A stretch of DNA of 64,000 nucleotides from Pedobacter nutrimenti (GCF_003208655.1 NZ_QKLU01000007.1:248001-312000); one strand, 5' to 3'; shown: positions 1-8,962, numbered from the stretch's first letter. Program-made: numbers and translations. Notes: generated from the letters alone by a model not told the origin.

Positions 1-29
1 TACTAAATACCTGTTCTGATCAAAACCAG

Positions 30-60
30 GGCTGTTTGCTTAAAGCAGGCAGCCTTTTTT
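30..60 (+). terminator. Intrinsic terminator of a gene lying left of the window
   Basis: An 11-pair stem with G-U wobbles (30-40 with 44-54, loop TAA) is followed directly by six T. It reads on the + strand, so it should end a + transcript entering from the left edge. It meets the stop codon of the minus-strand LacI gene at 59-61. Confidence 0.7.
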
Positions 61-1066
61 ATTTGGTAGAATTCCGGGCAATCAGACTGGATTTTAAAAC
101 TGTCGTGGCTTTAGAATCTTCCATCGCCCTGCGTTCAATAATATTAAACAACACTTCCGCACATTTTTTACCAATGTCGAAGGCAGGTTGGGTAATGGTG
201 CTTAAGGATGGGCTGAGCAGGGGGGCCGTAGCCAGATTGGAAAAACTGATGAGTTTGATTTTTTCCGGGATGTTCAGGTTCAGTTCATTACAAACCAGAT
301 AAGAGGTGACCGCCAGTTTTTCGACCGATGCAAAAATACCATCTGGGGGATTTGCCGACTGTAACAGGTTTTTGATCTGCTGGTGGTTTTCTTCTTCTGT
401 GCCCGAACAGGTGAGGATCAATCCGGGTTCTGTTTTTATATGTTGTTCCAAAAGGGCATTCTGGAAACCTGCAAACCTTTTTTTACTGATGGAAAGGGTT
501 TCAGAGACCTGTAAATAAGCGATCCTTTTACATCCTGCCTCGAGCAGGTGACGGGTCGCTTTATACCCGCTGTCGTAATCGTCTGTAGTAATTTTTGCGG
601 TGTCGATCTGTTCGCAGATCCGGTCAAAGAAAACCAGGGGTATGCCTGTATCGTATAAATTTTTCAGGTGTTCTATGTCTTCTGTCTGACTGGTCACCGA
701 TATTAAAATGCCATCCACTCTTCCGCTGAGCAGGTGTTTTGCAATGGCCACTTCTTTTTTCAGGTCTTCATGGGTCAGGTAAATTAACACATGATAGCTC
801 TTTTTCTGGGCGACTTCTTCTATGCCGTTAATGGCAAGGGTGAAAAAATTATTGTCTATTTCAGGAATGACCAGCGCAATGGTCTTGCTTTTTTGTTTTC
901 TTAAACTGCTGGCATAAGGGTTAGGTTGATAACTCAACTTTTCTGCCATTTCCCTTACCCTCTGTTTGGTCTCGATACTGATCTCGTGGCTGTCATGCAG
1001 CGCGCGTGATACGGTCGAGGTAGAGAGCTTAAGTTCAGCTGCGAGTTGTTTTAAATTAATACCCAT
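59..1066 (-). CDS. LacI-family transcriptional regulator
   Basis: A sugar-responsive DNA-binding repressor or activator of about 335 residues. The N-terminus has the LacI helix-turn-helix and hinge (LKQLAAELKLSTSTVSRALH), and the rest is a periplasmic-binding-protein-like effector domain with GRVDGILIS and PDGIFASVEK segments. I start at the ATG ending at 1066 (MGINLKQLAAEL) because LacI proteins begin directly at the helix-turn-helix; the ATG five codons upstream (1081) only adds MLSLT. The target is unknown. LacI genes often sit beside the sugar genes they control, but nothing to the right is obviously linked, so the target may lie off the left edge. Confidence 0.9.
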   Translation of the reverse strand: MGINLKQLAAELKLSTSTVSRALHDSHEISIETKQRVREMAEKLSYQPNPYASSLRKQKSKTIALVIPEIDNNFFTLAINGIEEVAQKKSYHVLIYLTHEDLKKEVAIAKHLLSGRVDGILISVTSQTEDIEHLKNLYDTGIPLVFFDRICEQIDTAKITTDDYDSGYKATRHLLEAGCKRIAYLQVSETLSISKKRFAGFQNALLEQHIKTEPGLILTCSGTEEENHQQIKNLLQSANPPDGIFASVEKLAVTSYLVCNELNLNIPEKIKLISFSNLATAPLLSPSLSTITQPAFDIGKKCAEVLFNIIERRAMEDSKATTVLKSSLIARNSTK

Positions 1067-1279
1067 AGTCAAAGATAACAAACAAAAATAGTTTATATGG
1101 ATAAGAATAAAAATGCAGATTTGGTTTTTTTCTTAAGTGTTAAATAGGTGTTTTTTAAGGTTTAGTTTTTAAAATGATTTGTTTTTGGTTTTAATATTGA
1201 TGAAATGTTAATTTTTATGTTTACATGTTATTAAAATGTTAAAAATTAAAATAGTCTATTAAATTAGTAGATTATAATT

Positions 1280-1287
1280 TATATTTG
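1280..1287 (+). promoter_or_regulatory. Bacteroidetes-type minus-7 promoter box
   Basis: TATATTTG matches the TAnnTTTG consensus exactly. It predicts a start near 1294, in a gap that has no convincing protein gene on this strand. No clear TTTG minus-33 element lies 19-21 bp upstream. Confidence 0.5.
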
Positions 1288-1293
1288 CAGAGT

Positions 1294-1438
1294 AATGATT
1301 GAAAGATCACTGCAAAATTTAAAAACTCCGCCATGTGAATGGCATCAGCAGGTTCTCTGCTTAAAATATTAGATGTTTGGTTAGATCTAAGTTTTGTTTT
1401 GTTTGACAAAAAACCAGGTAGGATTGCCTGGTTTTTTT
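1294..1438 (+). ncRNA. Candidate small RNA in the LacI-methyltransferase gap
   Basis: The 393-bp gap (1067-1459) holds a + strand unit with its own exact minus-7 box (1280-1287) and an intrinsic terminator (1411-1438), about 145 nt apart. The flanking genes are both on the minus strand, so it is neither a leader nor a 3' UTR of a neighbour. A 25-codon ORF could start at 1295, but it has no recognisable features. The left part of the gap, about 1080-1270, is AT-rich and shows nothing else. Confidence 0.4.
1411..1438 (+). terminator. Intrinsic terminator
   Basis: The stem AACCAGG/CCTGGTT, with extra A-T closing pairs, is followed by a run of T ending at 1438. It lies 20 bp past the end of the minus-strand methyltransferase gene. 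The poly-A on the left side could also let it work on the minus strand for that gene. Confidence 0.75.
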
Positions 1439-1459
1439 ATTTGAAGTTCAACCTTGTTT

Positions 1460-2089
1460 TTAGAGTTTTTTATACACAACTGCTTTAATGAAGTTTTTAT
1501 AGTACCTCTTCTGAATGATTTTTTTGAGTTTGTATTTTCTAAAGTAGACCCGGGTATCAATCAGTTCCCTGGCTTCTACATTGGAAACAACCCTGAAAAA
1601 CAGGTACATGGTTTTTAATAAAAAACGCTGCCATAAATTATTTCTTTTTACCTGATTGCTGAAGTCTGAAAAGAGCCAGAGCCCTTCTGGTTTTAAAAGG
1701 CTGTTTAACTTGCTGAAAGCGGTTTCCATGGTTTCTTTCCCGAAATTATCAAAAAGAAAAGCCGTCATGATCACATCAAATTGCCTGCTTCCTTTATAAT
1801 CTTCAATGGCCGTGTTGACAAATTCAATACTGTTGTTCCTCAGGTTCCTTTTTTGAGCCAGATGAATCATTTTTGAAGAGATTTCTATATAGGTAATGCG
1901 CAATCCTTCAGGATGAAGCTCTGCAATTTTGTTTAAGATCCAACCTGTCCCACCGCCGGCGATGAGTATTTTTGCACCGGGGGGAATATAGCCAAGCTGA
2001 TCTGTTTGGGCATTGACTTGCGCTTTGAAAAATACGGCACGGCTTAGAAAATCATAATACCTGGCAATTCTGTTGTAGTTGTTGTTCAT
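1460..2089 (-). CDS. Class I SAM-dependent methyltransferase
   Basis: A 209-residue protein with a Rossmann-fold methyltransferase core. Motif I is ILIAGGGTGWIL near residues 40-52, and the acidic end of strand beta-2 is in ITYIEIS. A post-I segment (IEFVNTAIEDY) and FDVIMTAFLFDNF at motif IV follow. The N-terminal YNRIARYYDFLSRAVF resembles the start of UbiE/Coq5-like enzymes, so a small-molecule or quinone-type substrate is possible, but the substrate cannot be read from the sequence. It is a single gene. A 13-bp palindrome lies just upstream of the start at 2103-2115. Confidence 0.85.
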   Translation of the reverse strand: MNNNYNRIARYYDFLSRAVFFKAQVNAQTDQLGYIPPGAKILIAGGGTGWILNKIAELHPEGLRITYIEISSKMIHLAQKRNLRNNSIEFVNTAIEDYKGSRQFDVIMTAFLFDNFGKETMETAFSKLNSLLKPEGLWLFSDFSNQVKRNNLWQRFLLKTMYLFFRVVSNVEARELIDTRVYFRKYKLKKIIQKRYYKNFIKAVVYKKL

Positions 2090-2102
2090 TTTTCAATTCA
2101 CA

Positions 2103-2115
2103 TAGGGATTCCCTA
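2103..2115. promoter_or_regulatory. 13-bp palindrome upstream of the methyltransferase gene
   Basis: TAGGGA-T-TCCCTA is a perfect 6-1-6 inverted repeat, 14 bp upstream of the methyltransferase start on the minus strand. It could be an operator, but no matching regulator is evident. Confidence 0.3.
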
Positions 2116-2220
2116 AGTTAGAACTATCTTTGGGGAATTGAAGGCAAAAAGACGATTGAAGGTCTGATGCTTTTCTGACAAAAAGATGATTTTGCGCAGA
2201 AAAAGAAACTGAACTCTTTT

Positions 2221-3324
2221 TTATTCTGCTTCAGTCAATACAAAGGTCTTCAGTTCTTTTTCAGAACCGTTAACGATGACTGAAAGCTGATGGGGTCCTG
2301 GATAAAATTTTCTGGTGGTGATGATTTTAAAACTCTGTTTTCTTTTGACCAGTACCCCTTCATTGGCCAGATAACTTTTTTCACTGATTTTAAAGACTTT
2401 TTTTGAAGGTTGTCCATTTAGCCTTTTATAATACAGAGCATACTCCAAACGGATAATCTGGGCTTTTTTGGATGTATTTTTAACATGAAATGAAAATTCC
2501 AAATGCTTACCTATGGCAACTTCAGGGCTCAGGACCTGAAAATTACTCCATTCCACTGCAGAGCTGTCCAGGGTATAATGGGCAAGTATATCCGGATGTC
2601 CCTGTTTGAGCAGGGTGCGGCAGCCATGTTTGATGATGGCATCGGTTTCTTTGCTGATCCCTTTCCATAGGGCAGCAATACCGAGCACGACCTGGGGGTG
2701 ATCTTTAGAAATGTCGTTCAGGTTGTTGGCTACACTTTTACGCACAAAATCAGAAGGGTCATTTTTTAAATTCTCCAGTATGGGCAAAATAGGGGTAGGG
2801 TCTTTTTTCAGTTCAGGTAAAGCCATTGCCCAGGGTAATCTTGGTCTGCAACCTTCTGTTGCCAGTCTTCTGACTTTATGGTTTTCATGAAGGGACCAGA
2901 TTTCCATCTGTTTGATCATACGCTGGCCATACTTCAATAAAAATGGCCTGACGGCAAATTCGCAACTGATAAACTGGGTGACAAACTCTATCGCCTCTAC
3001 CGAAGCTTCAAAATGTTCCAGACCATGACATTCTATATAATCGGGTAAAAAAATAAAGACCAGTTCACCTCCGATACCATCTTTTTTCAGCTGTACAATG
3101 AGTGCTTTGAGCTGGGACGCTGCTATAGGAAAGTCAGCGGACAAAAATTCATGGATGACATTGGTGGTATGTCGCATTCGCTGTTTAAGTTCCATTTTAC
3201 AGAAATCAGGAATGCAGGTCTTTTTTAAAAAAAGTGTTTTGTCAAAATCTGGAAGGACTTCCGCCAGGCTCCCGGCGAGGCTCCTGTAAAATGTTTCTGA
3301 ATAAATGTCTTTTAATAATCCCAT
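2221..3324 (-). CDS. HEAT-repeat protein of the AlkD/DNA-alkylation-repair-like type
   Basis: I start at the ATG ending at 3324 (MGLLKDIYSETFYRSLAGSL), giving 367 residues; the 86 residues in frame upstream look non-coding. Helical repeats run through most of the protein. The segment HKVRRLATEGCRPRLPWA, then PILENLKNDPSDFVRKSVANNLNDISKDHP, then ILAHYTLDSS is typical of the DNA alkylation repair superfamily described by AlkC/AlkD proteins. Residues after about 260 form a beta-rich tail. The proteins in this superfamily remove alkylated bases, but catalytic activity here is unproven. It is divergent from the siderophore-interacting gene, with the Fur-like site between. Confidence 0.75.
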   Translation of the reverse strand: MGLLKDIYSETFYRSLAGSLAEVLPDFDKTLFLKKTCIPDFCKMELKQRMRHTTNVIHEFLSADFPIAASQLKALIVQLKKDGIGGELVFIFLPDYIECHGLEHFEASVEAIEFVTQFISCEFAVRPFLLKYGQRMIKQMEIWSLHENHKVRRLATEGCRPRLPWAMALPELKKDPTPILPILENLKNDPSDFVRKSVANNLNDISKDHPQVVLGIAALWKGISKETDAIIKHGCRTLLKQGHPDILAHYTLDSSAVEWSNFQVLSPEVAIGKHLEFSFHVKNTSKKAQIIRLEYALYYKRLNGQPSKKVFKISEKSYLANEGVLVKRKQSFKIITTRKFYPGPHQLSVIVNGSEKELKTFVLTEAE

Positions 3325-3443
3325 GAAGGTCAGTTGTTTGTTGTGCGATGTACGTTTGGTTACCCAAAGCTTAAAGTTAAACAAGTGCACCGGCTGTGCA
3401 GAAGGCATAACTGTCAGATTAATGCCATAAAGGAATAAATTAT

Positions 3444-3458
3444 TTAGAATGATTCTAA
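3444..3458. promoter_or_regulatory. Fur-like operator
   Basis: TTAGAAT-G-ATTCTAA is a perfect 7-1-7 inverted repeat, the same architecture as Fur boxes. It ends 6 bp before the TATATTTG promoter box of the siderophore-interacting gene, so bound repressor would overlap the polymerase site. The assignment to Fur is inferred from geometry and the downstream iron gene; no fur gene is in the window. Confidence 0.6.
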
Positions 3459-3464
3459 GTAATG

Positions 3465-3472
3465 TATATTTG
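3465..3472 (+). promoter_or_regulatory. Minus-7 promoter box of the siderophore-interacting gene
   Basis: TATATTTG fits TAnnTTTG exactly and predicts a start near 3479, giving a 5' UTR of about 145 nt before the ATG at 3624. Confidence 0.55.
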
Positions 3473-3570
3473 CCTTGTGCTTTGGTAACAGAAGTTCTGC
3501 AGAAGAATTTTTGACACCATACCGGGCATCCAGATGGAATATATTTGGTTAGATAAATAAAAGTCCTGTT

Positions 3571-3595
3571 TAGCCATACCATAAGGGTATGGCTA
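3571..3595. repeat. 10-bp perfect inverted repeat in the 5' UTR of the siderophore-interacting gene
   Basis: TAGCCATACC and GGTATGGCTA flank a 5-nt loop (ATAAG). No T-run follows, so it is not an ordinary terminator. It may be an mRNA stem-loop or a second operator, 28 bp upstream of the start codon. Confidence 0.45.
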
Positions 3596-3623
3596 AGACA
3601 GGCACAATAAAGCCCCTGAAACT

Positions 3624-4469
3624 ATGAGTGACAAAGGAAAAAGACCCCCAATTGTGCAGGCAGAACTTTACCTGAAATCAAAAGAATACATCACCCCACA
3701 TTACATCCGGATTACTTTGACAGGAGCTGATGTGCCCCTTTTTGCCGGAACCACAATAGGGGTAAACAATAAAATCTTTATTCCGCCTGCAGGTGTGAAC
3801 AAAGTGTTTTTTCCAGACTATAATTTTGAAAGCAATGAATGGACCTTTCCCCCGGAAGAGGTGAGACCTTCGGTTCGTACCTATACCCACCGGGGATTTG
3901 ACCTGGATAAAAAAGAAATGATTATCGATTTTGTTTCTCATGGAGACAGCGGACCTGCTTCCGCCTGGGCCATTTCGGCAAAAGAAGGTGATCCTTTGGG
4001 GGTTGCTATGAAAGCAGCCCCGACTGAGCTCTATCCACAGGCAGACTGGTACCTGCTGGTTGCTGACGCAACAGGTATTCCCGTCATTGCAGCCATACTG
4101 GAGCGCTTACCGGAAAATGCGAAAGGCATTGCGCATATTGAAGTACAGAGCCCTCAGGACGAGCAACTGCTGAAAGCCCCTTCCGGTATAAAAATCAACT
4201 GGTTGCACAATGCCCATCCGGGAGCGCAGGATCTTTTGTCAGCGGTTGTCCGTTCTACAGATTTGCCGGATAAAGCCAGTGGAAGCCGTTTCGGTTATGT
4301 CGCGGCAGAATTTTCCAGTGTAAAAGACATTCGTCAGTTTTTGCGGAAGGAACAGAACTGGAGCACCGAAGAACTGTATGCCTATTCTTACTGGAAGTTT
4401 GGTGTCAGCGAAGAGGGGTCGGTGAAAGACAGGCACCAGGAGCAGCAGGAAGCAAAACACCTGGCTTAA
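3624..4469 (+). CDS. Siderophore-interacting protein (FAD-dependent ferric-siderophore reductase)
   Basis: A 281-residue protein of the SIP/ViuB family, which uses FAD and NAD(P)H or ferredoxin to reduce ferric siderophores in the cytoplasm and release iron. The flavin-binding RTYTHRGF motif starts at about residue 85, followed by IIDFVSHGDSGPASAWA, which contacts FAD. The C-terminal nucleotide-binding half carries YLLVADATGIPVIAAILERLP, and the last section (ELYAYSYWKFG) is a family signature. The Fur-like operator upstream suggests iron repression. It appears to be a single gene ended by the hairpin at 4480-4503; no receptor or siderophore-synthesis gene is adjacent. Confidence 0.93.
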   Translation: MSDKGKRPPIVQAELYLKSKEYITPHYIRITLTGADVPLFAGTTIGVNNKIFIPPAGVNKVFFPDYNFESNEWTFPPEEVRPSVRTYTHRGFDLDKKEMIIDFVSHGDSGPASAWAISAKEGDPLGVAMKAAPTELYPQADWYLLVADATGIPVIAAILERLPENAKGIAHIEVQSPQDEQLLKAPSGIKINWLHNAHPGAQDLLSAVVRSTDLPDKASGSRFGYVAAEFSSVKDIRQFLRKEQNWSTEELYAYSYWKFGVSEEGSVKDRHQEQQEAKHLA

Positions 4470-4479
4470 AAAATAAAAT

Positions 4480-4503
4480 AAAAGGAGGCACCTGCTTCCT
4501 TTT
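4480..4503 (+). terminator. Terminator of the siderophore-interacting gene
   Basis: A ten-pair stem (4480-4489 with 4494-4503, one G-U, loop ACCT) is followed by ATTGTTTTT. Confidence 0.65.
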
Positions 4504-4539
4504 ATTGTTTTTGGGGCGCTATTGAGTAGCCTGACGTAA

Positions 4540-4547
4540 TATCTTTG
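4540..4547 (+). promoter_or_regulatory. Minus-7 promoter box of the secreted glycosidase-like gene
   Basis: TATCTTTG fits TAnnTTTG exactly, 96 bp upstream of the ATG at 4644. Confidence 0.5.
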
Positions 4548-4643
4548 CGATAGAAATGAAAAGCTAAAGGGATTGCTTAAACATTTATATTTTTATCTTA
4601 GCTTCTGTTTAATTAAAACATAAGCCCGGATAAAATAACCTGC

Positions 4644-7622
4644 ATGAAACCTATCTTCCTATTCGCATGCATCCTGATGAGCGGGATGAAACTGGACGCA
4701 CAAATTTTAAAATACAGCAATTCCAATGAGGCTTGGAATGCCGATTCGTTGGGTAACCACAGGGTTGTGGTTCAGTTCAAGGGTTCAGGCAGAATTGCCC
4801 ATGTGCTGGTCAATTGGCGCAGAAGGGATGATCAGCCCCAGAAAAAAGCCATCATCGTTACCGATGCAAGCGGTCAGAGGATCACTAAGGTGCATACTGC
4901 GAATGTGAATAGGGAAAGTGGGGAAATCTGGTTTGAAACTTCAGGGGGAGCTGGTGATTATTACCTTTATTACCTGCCCTATAAAAATGAAGGCCGCAGC
5001 AATTACCCCAAAGGGGTGTACCTGAAGCCTGCTGAAAGTGCCGAGGCCAGCTGGATTGCAAAGACCGAAAATGTGCCGGTTAATGCAGTAGCGAAGGAAA
5101 TACAGGCCATCAATGCCTTCAATAGTTTTTATCCCATGGAGGTGATTGCCACAAAAAAGGAAACGGCTTTGCTGCGCAGAACGAATTCTGGTAAGGGATT
5201 TATGGTTTTTCCGGAAGACAGAATGTTTCCCATTAAAATGGAAAAAGACCTGCCTTATCGTTGGATAGAAAGAAAAAGCGACTACCGTTTTTCAGCAACT
5301 GCCGACAGGGGAGAATATTATGCCCTGCAACTGGGAATTTATGCCATTGAAGACCTTAAATCAGTAAAGATCCGTTTTGGGGATTTAAAAAATGCAGCGG
5401 GTCAGCGGATTTCCGCTACAGTGATGAACTGTATCAATACAGATGGGACCACCTATGACAACCTGCCCTTAAAGAAAAACGTGCAGGTCGGAAAATCCAG
5501 GGTGCAGGCCATGTGGTGTATGGTGAATATTCCGGACGGACAGCAGGCCGGGACCTATAAGGGACATTTTACCGTTCAGGCAGCGGGTTTTCCAGACCAG
5601 ATGGTGCCTATTGAGTTGAGGGTTAGTGGGAAACAAGCCATTGCACACGGATTGAACGAGCCTGTGAAACAAAGCCGCTTAAACTGGCTGAATTCGGCCC
5701 TGGCTCAGGAAAATAAAGTAGTTGCTCCCTATATTCCCTTAAAAACAGAAGGCAACAGCATTAGCCTTTTAGGCCGGAAACTGGACATCAACGAGGATGG
5801 TTTTCCCAAACAGATTCAGACTTTCTTTAATACCGAAATGACGGGTTACACCGAAAAAGGGAATAACATTCTTGCCGAACCTATTCATTTTCATTTTTAT
5901 AACGATGCTAAAAAACAAGAAAAGTTTAAGGCAGAAAACCTGGTCCTGACAGAAAAAACACCGGGCACGGTAAAATGGACGGCAAACAGTATTTCTGAAC
6001 ACCTCAGAATGGACGTGGCTGGCAGCCTGGAATTTGATGGCTATGTGCATTATACCGTAAAAGTGACTGCACTGGCTGATGTGAACTTCAGCAATGTAAA
6101 TTTTCATATTCCTTTTGAAAAAACAGCAGCTAAGTACCTGATGGGACTGGGCGAAAAGGGTGGGCTGAGACCCGATACATTGAAATGGAAATGGGATGTG
6201 GCCCATAAAAATCAGGATGCCCTATGGGTAGGTGCAGTGAATGCCGGATTGTATTATAACCTCAGGGACGAAAATTATTCCAGGCCATTGAATACCAATT
6301 TTTACCTGCAAAAACCATTGGTTCTGCCAAAATCATGGGGCAATGAAAATAAAGGAGGGATCCAGGTCAATGAAAAAGGCAAGTCCATCCTGGCAGACAA
6401 TTACACAGGAAGCCGCTCGATGAAAAAAGGAGAAGAACTGTATTTTAATTTCAATTTACTGATTACACCTTTTCATCCCCTGAATACCGATTTTCAGTGG
6501 GACAACCGTTTTTATCATAAATACAATAACCTGGATTCGATAAAGGCAACTGGGGCAACAGTGGTGAACATCCATCACGCAACACCTGTTAACCCCTGGA
6601 TCAATTATCCTTTCATTGAGTCAAAAAAAATGAAAACTTACATCGATGAAGCTCATTCAAAGGGCTTAAAAGTGAAAATTTACAATACGGTCCGGGAGCT
6701 TTCCAACCATGCTTATGAGTTGCCTGCTTTAAGAAGCCTGGGAACAGAAGTTTATTCGGCCGGAAAAGGAGGTGGTTTCAGCTGGTTGCAGGAGCACCTG
6801 GACAGCAATTATATTGCGGCCTGGTTTGTTCCGGAAATTAAGGATGCGGCAATCATTAACAGCGGAATGAACCGCTGGCACAATTACTATGTGGAAGGTA
6901 TGAACTGGCTGGTACAACAGGTGGGCATAGATGGGATTTACTTGGATGACGTTGCTTTTGACCGGGTAACCATGAAAAGAATTAAACGGGTGCTGACAGC
7001 GGGCGGTCATCCTGGTATTATTGACCTTCATTCTGCAAATCAATACAATAAAAGTGACGGCTTTAACAACAGTGCCATTCTGTATATGGAACATTTTCCT
7101 TACCTGAACCGTTTGTGGTTTGGGGAGTATTTTGATTATCAGAAAAATGATCCGGATTTCTTTCTGACCGAAGTCAGTGGTGTGCCCTTTGGACTGATGG
7201 GAGAGATGTTGCAGGATGATGGCAACCCATGGCGGGGAATGCTGTACGGTATGACCAGCAGGTTGGGCTGGTCAACGGGGAGCGATCCCAGGCCATTGTG
7301 GAAAGCCTGGTCGGATTTTGGGATGAAAGGATCGGAAATGATTGGTTACTGGTCGGAGAATTGTCCGGTAAAAACAGACCATGCAAAGGTTCTGGCTACA
7401 GTATTTAAAAAGAAAGATCAGGTACTGATTTCGCTGGCCAGCTGGGAGAGCTCGGATGTAGAGGTTGCTTTACAAATCGACTGGACCAAATTAGGGCTGG
7501 ATCCTGGAAAAGTAAGTATCAGCGCCGCTGAAATTGCACATTTTCAAAAAGCAGGAAATTTTAAGACTGGGGAACGTATTCCGGTAGAAAAAGGGAAGGG
7601 CCTGTTGCTGAGGGTGCAATAA
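4644..7622 (+). CDS. Large secreted glycoside-hydrolase-like protein
   Basis: A 992-residue exported protein with a signal peptide ending around LDAQ (residue 20). The first 330 residues are beta-rich (carbohydrate-binding-like). The middle contains a beta-sandwich and the C-terminal third a TIM-barrel-like part, with VVNIHHATPVNPWINYP, then HSKGLKVKIYNTVREL, then GIDGIYLDDVAFDR with paired aspartates at 768-769. That pattern is typical of retaining glycosidases, where a barrel-strand Asp is catalytic. I would place it with the multidomain Bacteroidetes proteins annotated as glycoside hydrolase domain-containing (GH123-like layout); the exact family and substrate are not certain. No SusC/SusD pair is near, so it is not part of a classical polysaccharide-utilisation locus. 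Confidence 0.7.
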   Translation: MKPIFLFACILMSGMKLDAQILKYSNSNEAWNADSLGNHRVVVQFKGSGRIAHVLVNWRRRDDQPQKKAIIVTDASGQRITKVHTANVNRESGEIWFETSGGAGDYYLYYLPYKNEGRSNYPKGVYLKPAESAEASWIAKTENVPVNAVAKEIQAINAFNSFYPMEVIATKKETALLRRTNSGKGFMVFPEDRMFPIKMEKDLPYRWIERKSDYRFSATADRGEYYALQLGIYAIEDLKSVKIRFGDLKNAAGQRISATVMNCINTDGTTYDNLPLKKNVQVGKSRVQAMWCMVNIPDGQQAGTYKGHFTVQAAGFPDQMVPIELRVSGKQAIAHGLNEPVKQSRLNWLNSALAQENKVVAPYIPLKTEGNSISLLGRKLDINEDGFPKQIQTFFNTEMTGYTEKGNNILAEPIHFHFYNDAKKQEKFKAENLVLTEKTPGTVKWTANSISEHLRMDVAGSLEFDGYVHYTVKVTALADVNFSNVNFHIPFEKTAAKYLMGLGEKGGLRPDTLKWKWDVAHKNQDALWVGAVNAGLYYNLRDENYSRPLNTNFYLQKPLVLPKSWGNENKGGIQVNEKGKSILADNYTGSRSMKKGEELYFNFNLLITPFHPLNTDFQWDNRFYHKYNNLDSIKATGATVVNIHHATPVNPWINYPFIESKKMKTYIDEAHSKGLKVKIYNTVRELSNHAYELPALRSLGTEVYSAGKGGGFSWLQEHLDSNYIAAWFVPEIKDAAIINSGMNRWHNYYVEGMNWLVQQVGIDGIYLDDVAFDRVTMKRIKRVLTAGGHPGIIDLHSANQYNKSDGFNNSAILYMEHFPYLNRLWFGEYFDYQKNDPDFFLTEVSGVPFGLMGEMLQDDGNPWRGMLYGMTSRLGWSTGSDPRPLWKAWSDFGMKGSEMIGYWSENCPVKTDHAKVLATVFKKKDQVLISLASWESSDVEVALQIDWTKLGLDPGKVSISAAEIAHFQKAGNFKTGERIPVEKGKGLLLRVQ

Positions 7623-7639
7623 TTGAATATTAGAAATGA

Positions 7640-7654
7640 CCTGTTTTAAACAGG
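7640..7654. repeat. 7-1-7 palindrome between glycosidase-like gene and MFS gene
   Basis: CCTGTTT-T-AAACAGG lies 17 bp past the glycosidase stop and 36 bp before the MFS start. It could be a weak terminator or an operator; no T-run follows. Confidence 0.4.
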
Positions 7655-7689
7655 CATTATGTTTGTAAGGTAAGCATACAACAAAGGCC

Positions 7690-8940
7690 ATGAACATAAG
7701 TACCTTCAGCGCATTTAAAAGCCGTAACTACCGTTTGTATTTTAGTGGACAATCCATTTCACTGATCGGTACATGGATGCAAAAAACTGCTGTAAGTTGG
7801 GTAATTTATGCTGAGACACACTCCAAGTTCATGCTGGGCCTGAGCCTGTTTGCAAGCCTGTTTCCGTCTTTTGTTTTTTCTTTCCTGGGCGGGGTGGTTT
7901 CAGACCGTTACAACCGCTATAAAGTATTGCTCATTACCCAGGTGGCCTCTATGGTGCAGGCCCTGCTGTTGACGGCGCTGATTTTTTTTAAAAATTTTTC
8001 TGTCTGGGAAATTATTGCCCTCAGCGCCTTACTGGGCCTGATCAATGCTTTTGATGTCCCCGCCCGGCAATCTTTGGTTTACGATATGGTAGACAATAAG
8101 GAAGATTTACCCAATGCGCTGGCCCTTAATTCGTCTATGGTGAATTTATCCCGCCTGATTGGTCCCGGGATTGCTGGGCTGGTGCTGGAAAAATTCGGGG
8201 AGGACATTTGTTTTGGGATCAATGCGTTTAGTTTTGTTGCGGTCATTGGTTCTTTGCTGATGATGAAATTGCCTGTCTTTGTCCCGAAAGTTCATACCAA
8301 AAATATTGTAGGAGAGCTGAAAGAAGGCTTTGCTTATATCAAAAAAACGCCCTCCATTGCTTTTGTCCTGCTCATGCTGGCCCTGATCAGTTTACTGGTA
8401 TTGCCTTACAGTACGCTGATACCGGTGTATGCAAAAGATATTTTTAAAGGAACGGCATCAACTTTTGGGGTCATTGACAGTGCTATTGGGCTAGGGGCCT
8501 TTTGCGGGGCCATTTACCTGGCTTCCTTAAAACCAGGAAGGGACCTGAGAAAAATCCTGGCCAGAAATACCCTGATCTTTGGAGCCGGGCTATTGATGTT
8601 TTCACATACCAGCTATTATCCTTTAGCCCTTCTTTTTGCCGGGATTACCGGCTTTGGGATGATGTCCCAGATCACCATTAGTAATACCCTGATCCAGACT
8701 ACCGTTGATCCGGCCATGCGGGGAAGGGTCATCAGCTTTTATGCCATGGCCTTTTTTGGGATGCAACCGCTTGGAGGTTTGCTGATCGGATTGGTTTCCC
8801 AATGGGTGGGAACACCGGATACGGTTTTGATTCAGGGTTTAATTACCCTGTTGATCGGGGTTTTATTACTTCGTTTTCTAAGACAGAGTCGCAAAAAAAG
8901 GCAGGCTTACCGGGAAAGTATTTCTGCTGAAAGAGATTGA
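7690..8940 (+). CDS. MFS exporter of the EntS/DHA3-like (MFS_3) type
   Basis: A 416-residue inner-membrane major facilitator with about twelve hydrophobic segments. It opens with FKSRNYRLYFSGQSISLIGTWMQ, then the loop GGVVSDRYNRYKVLL (the MFS motif A equivalent), then LINAFDVPARQSLVYDMV. These are typical of the MFS_3 group, which includes the enterobactin exporter EntS and macrolide-efflux proteins. Substrate is unknown. The iron-related gene 3.2 kb upstream makes siderophore export possible, but they are not in one operon, so this is only a suggestion. Confidence 0.85.
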   Translation: MNISTFSAFKSRNYRLYFSGQSISLIGTWMQKTAVSWVIYAETHSKFMLGLSLFASLFPSFVFSFLGGVVSDRYNRYKVLLITQVASMVQALLLTALIFFKNFSVWEIIALSALLGLINAFDVPARQSLVYDMVDNKEDLPNALALNSSMVNLSRLIGPGIAGLVLEKFGEDICFGINAFSFVAVIGSLLMMKLPVFVPKVHTKNIVGELKEGFAYIKKTPSIAFVLLMLALISLLVLPYSTLIPVYAKDIFKGTASTFGVIDSAIGLGAFCGAIYLASLKPGRDLRKILARNTLIFGAGLLMFSHTSYYPLALLFAGITGFGMMSQITISNTLIQTTVDPAMRGRVISFYAMAFFGMQPLGGLLIGLVSQWVGTPDTVLIQGLITLLIGVLLLRFLRQSRKKRQAYRESISAERD

Positions 8941-8962
8941 ATTTTTGTCCGGAAACGGCTGC

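Noticed and set aside
3325-3582. In-frame extension of the HEAT-repeat protein
   Set aside because: It would run over the Fur-like site and promoter region, and its sequence has no family match.
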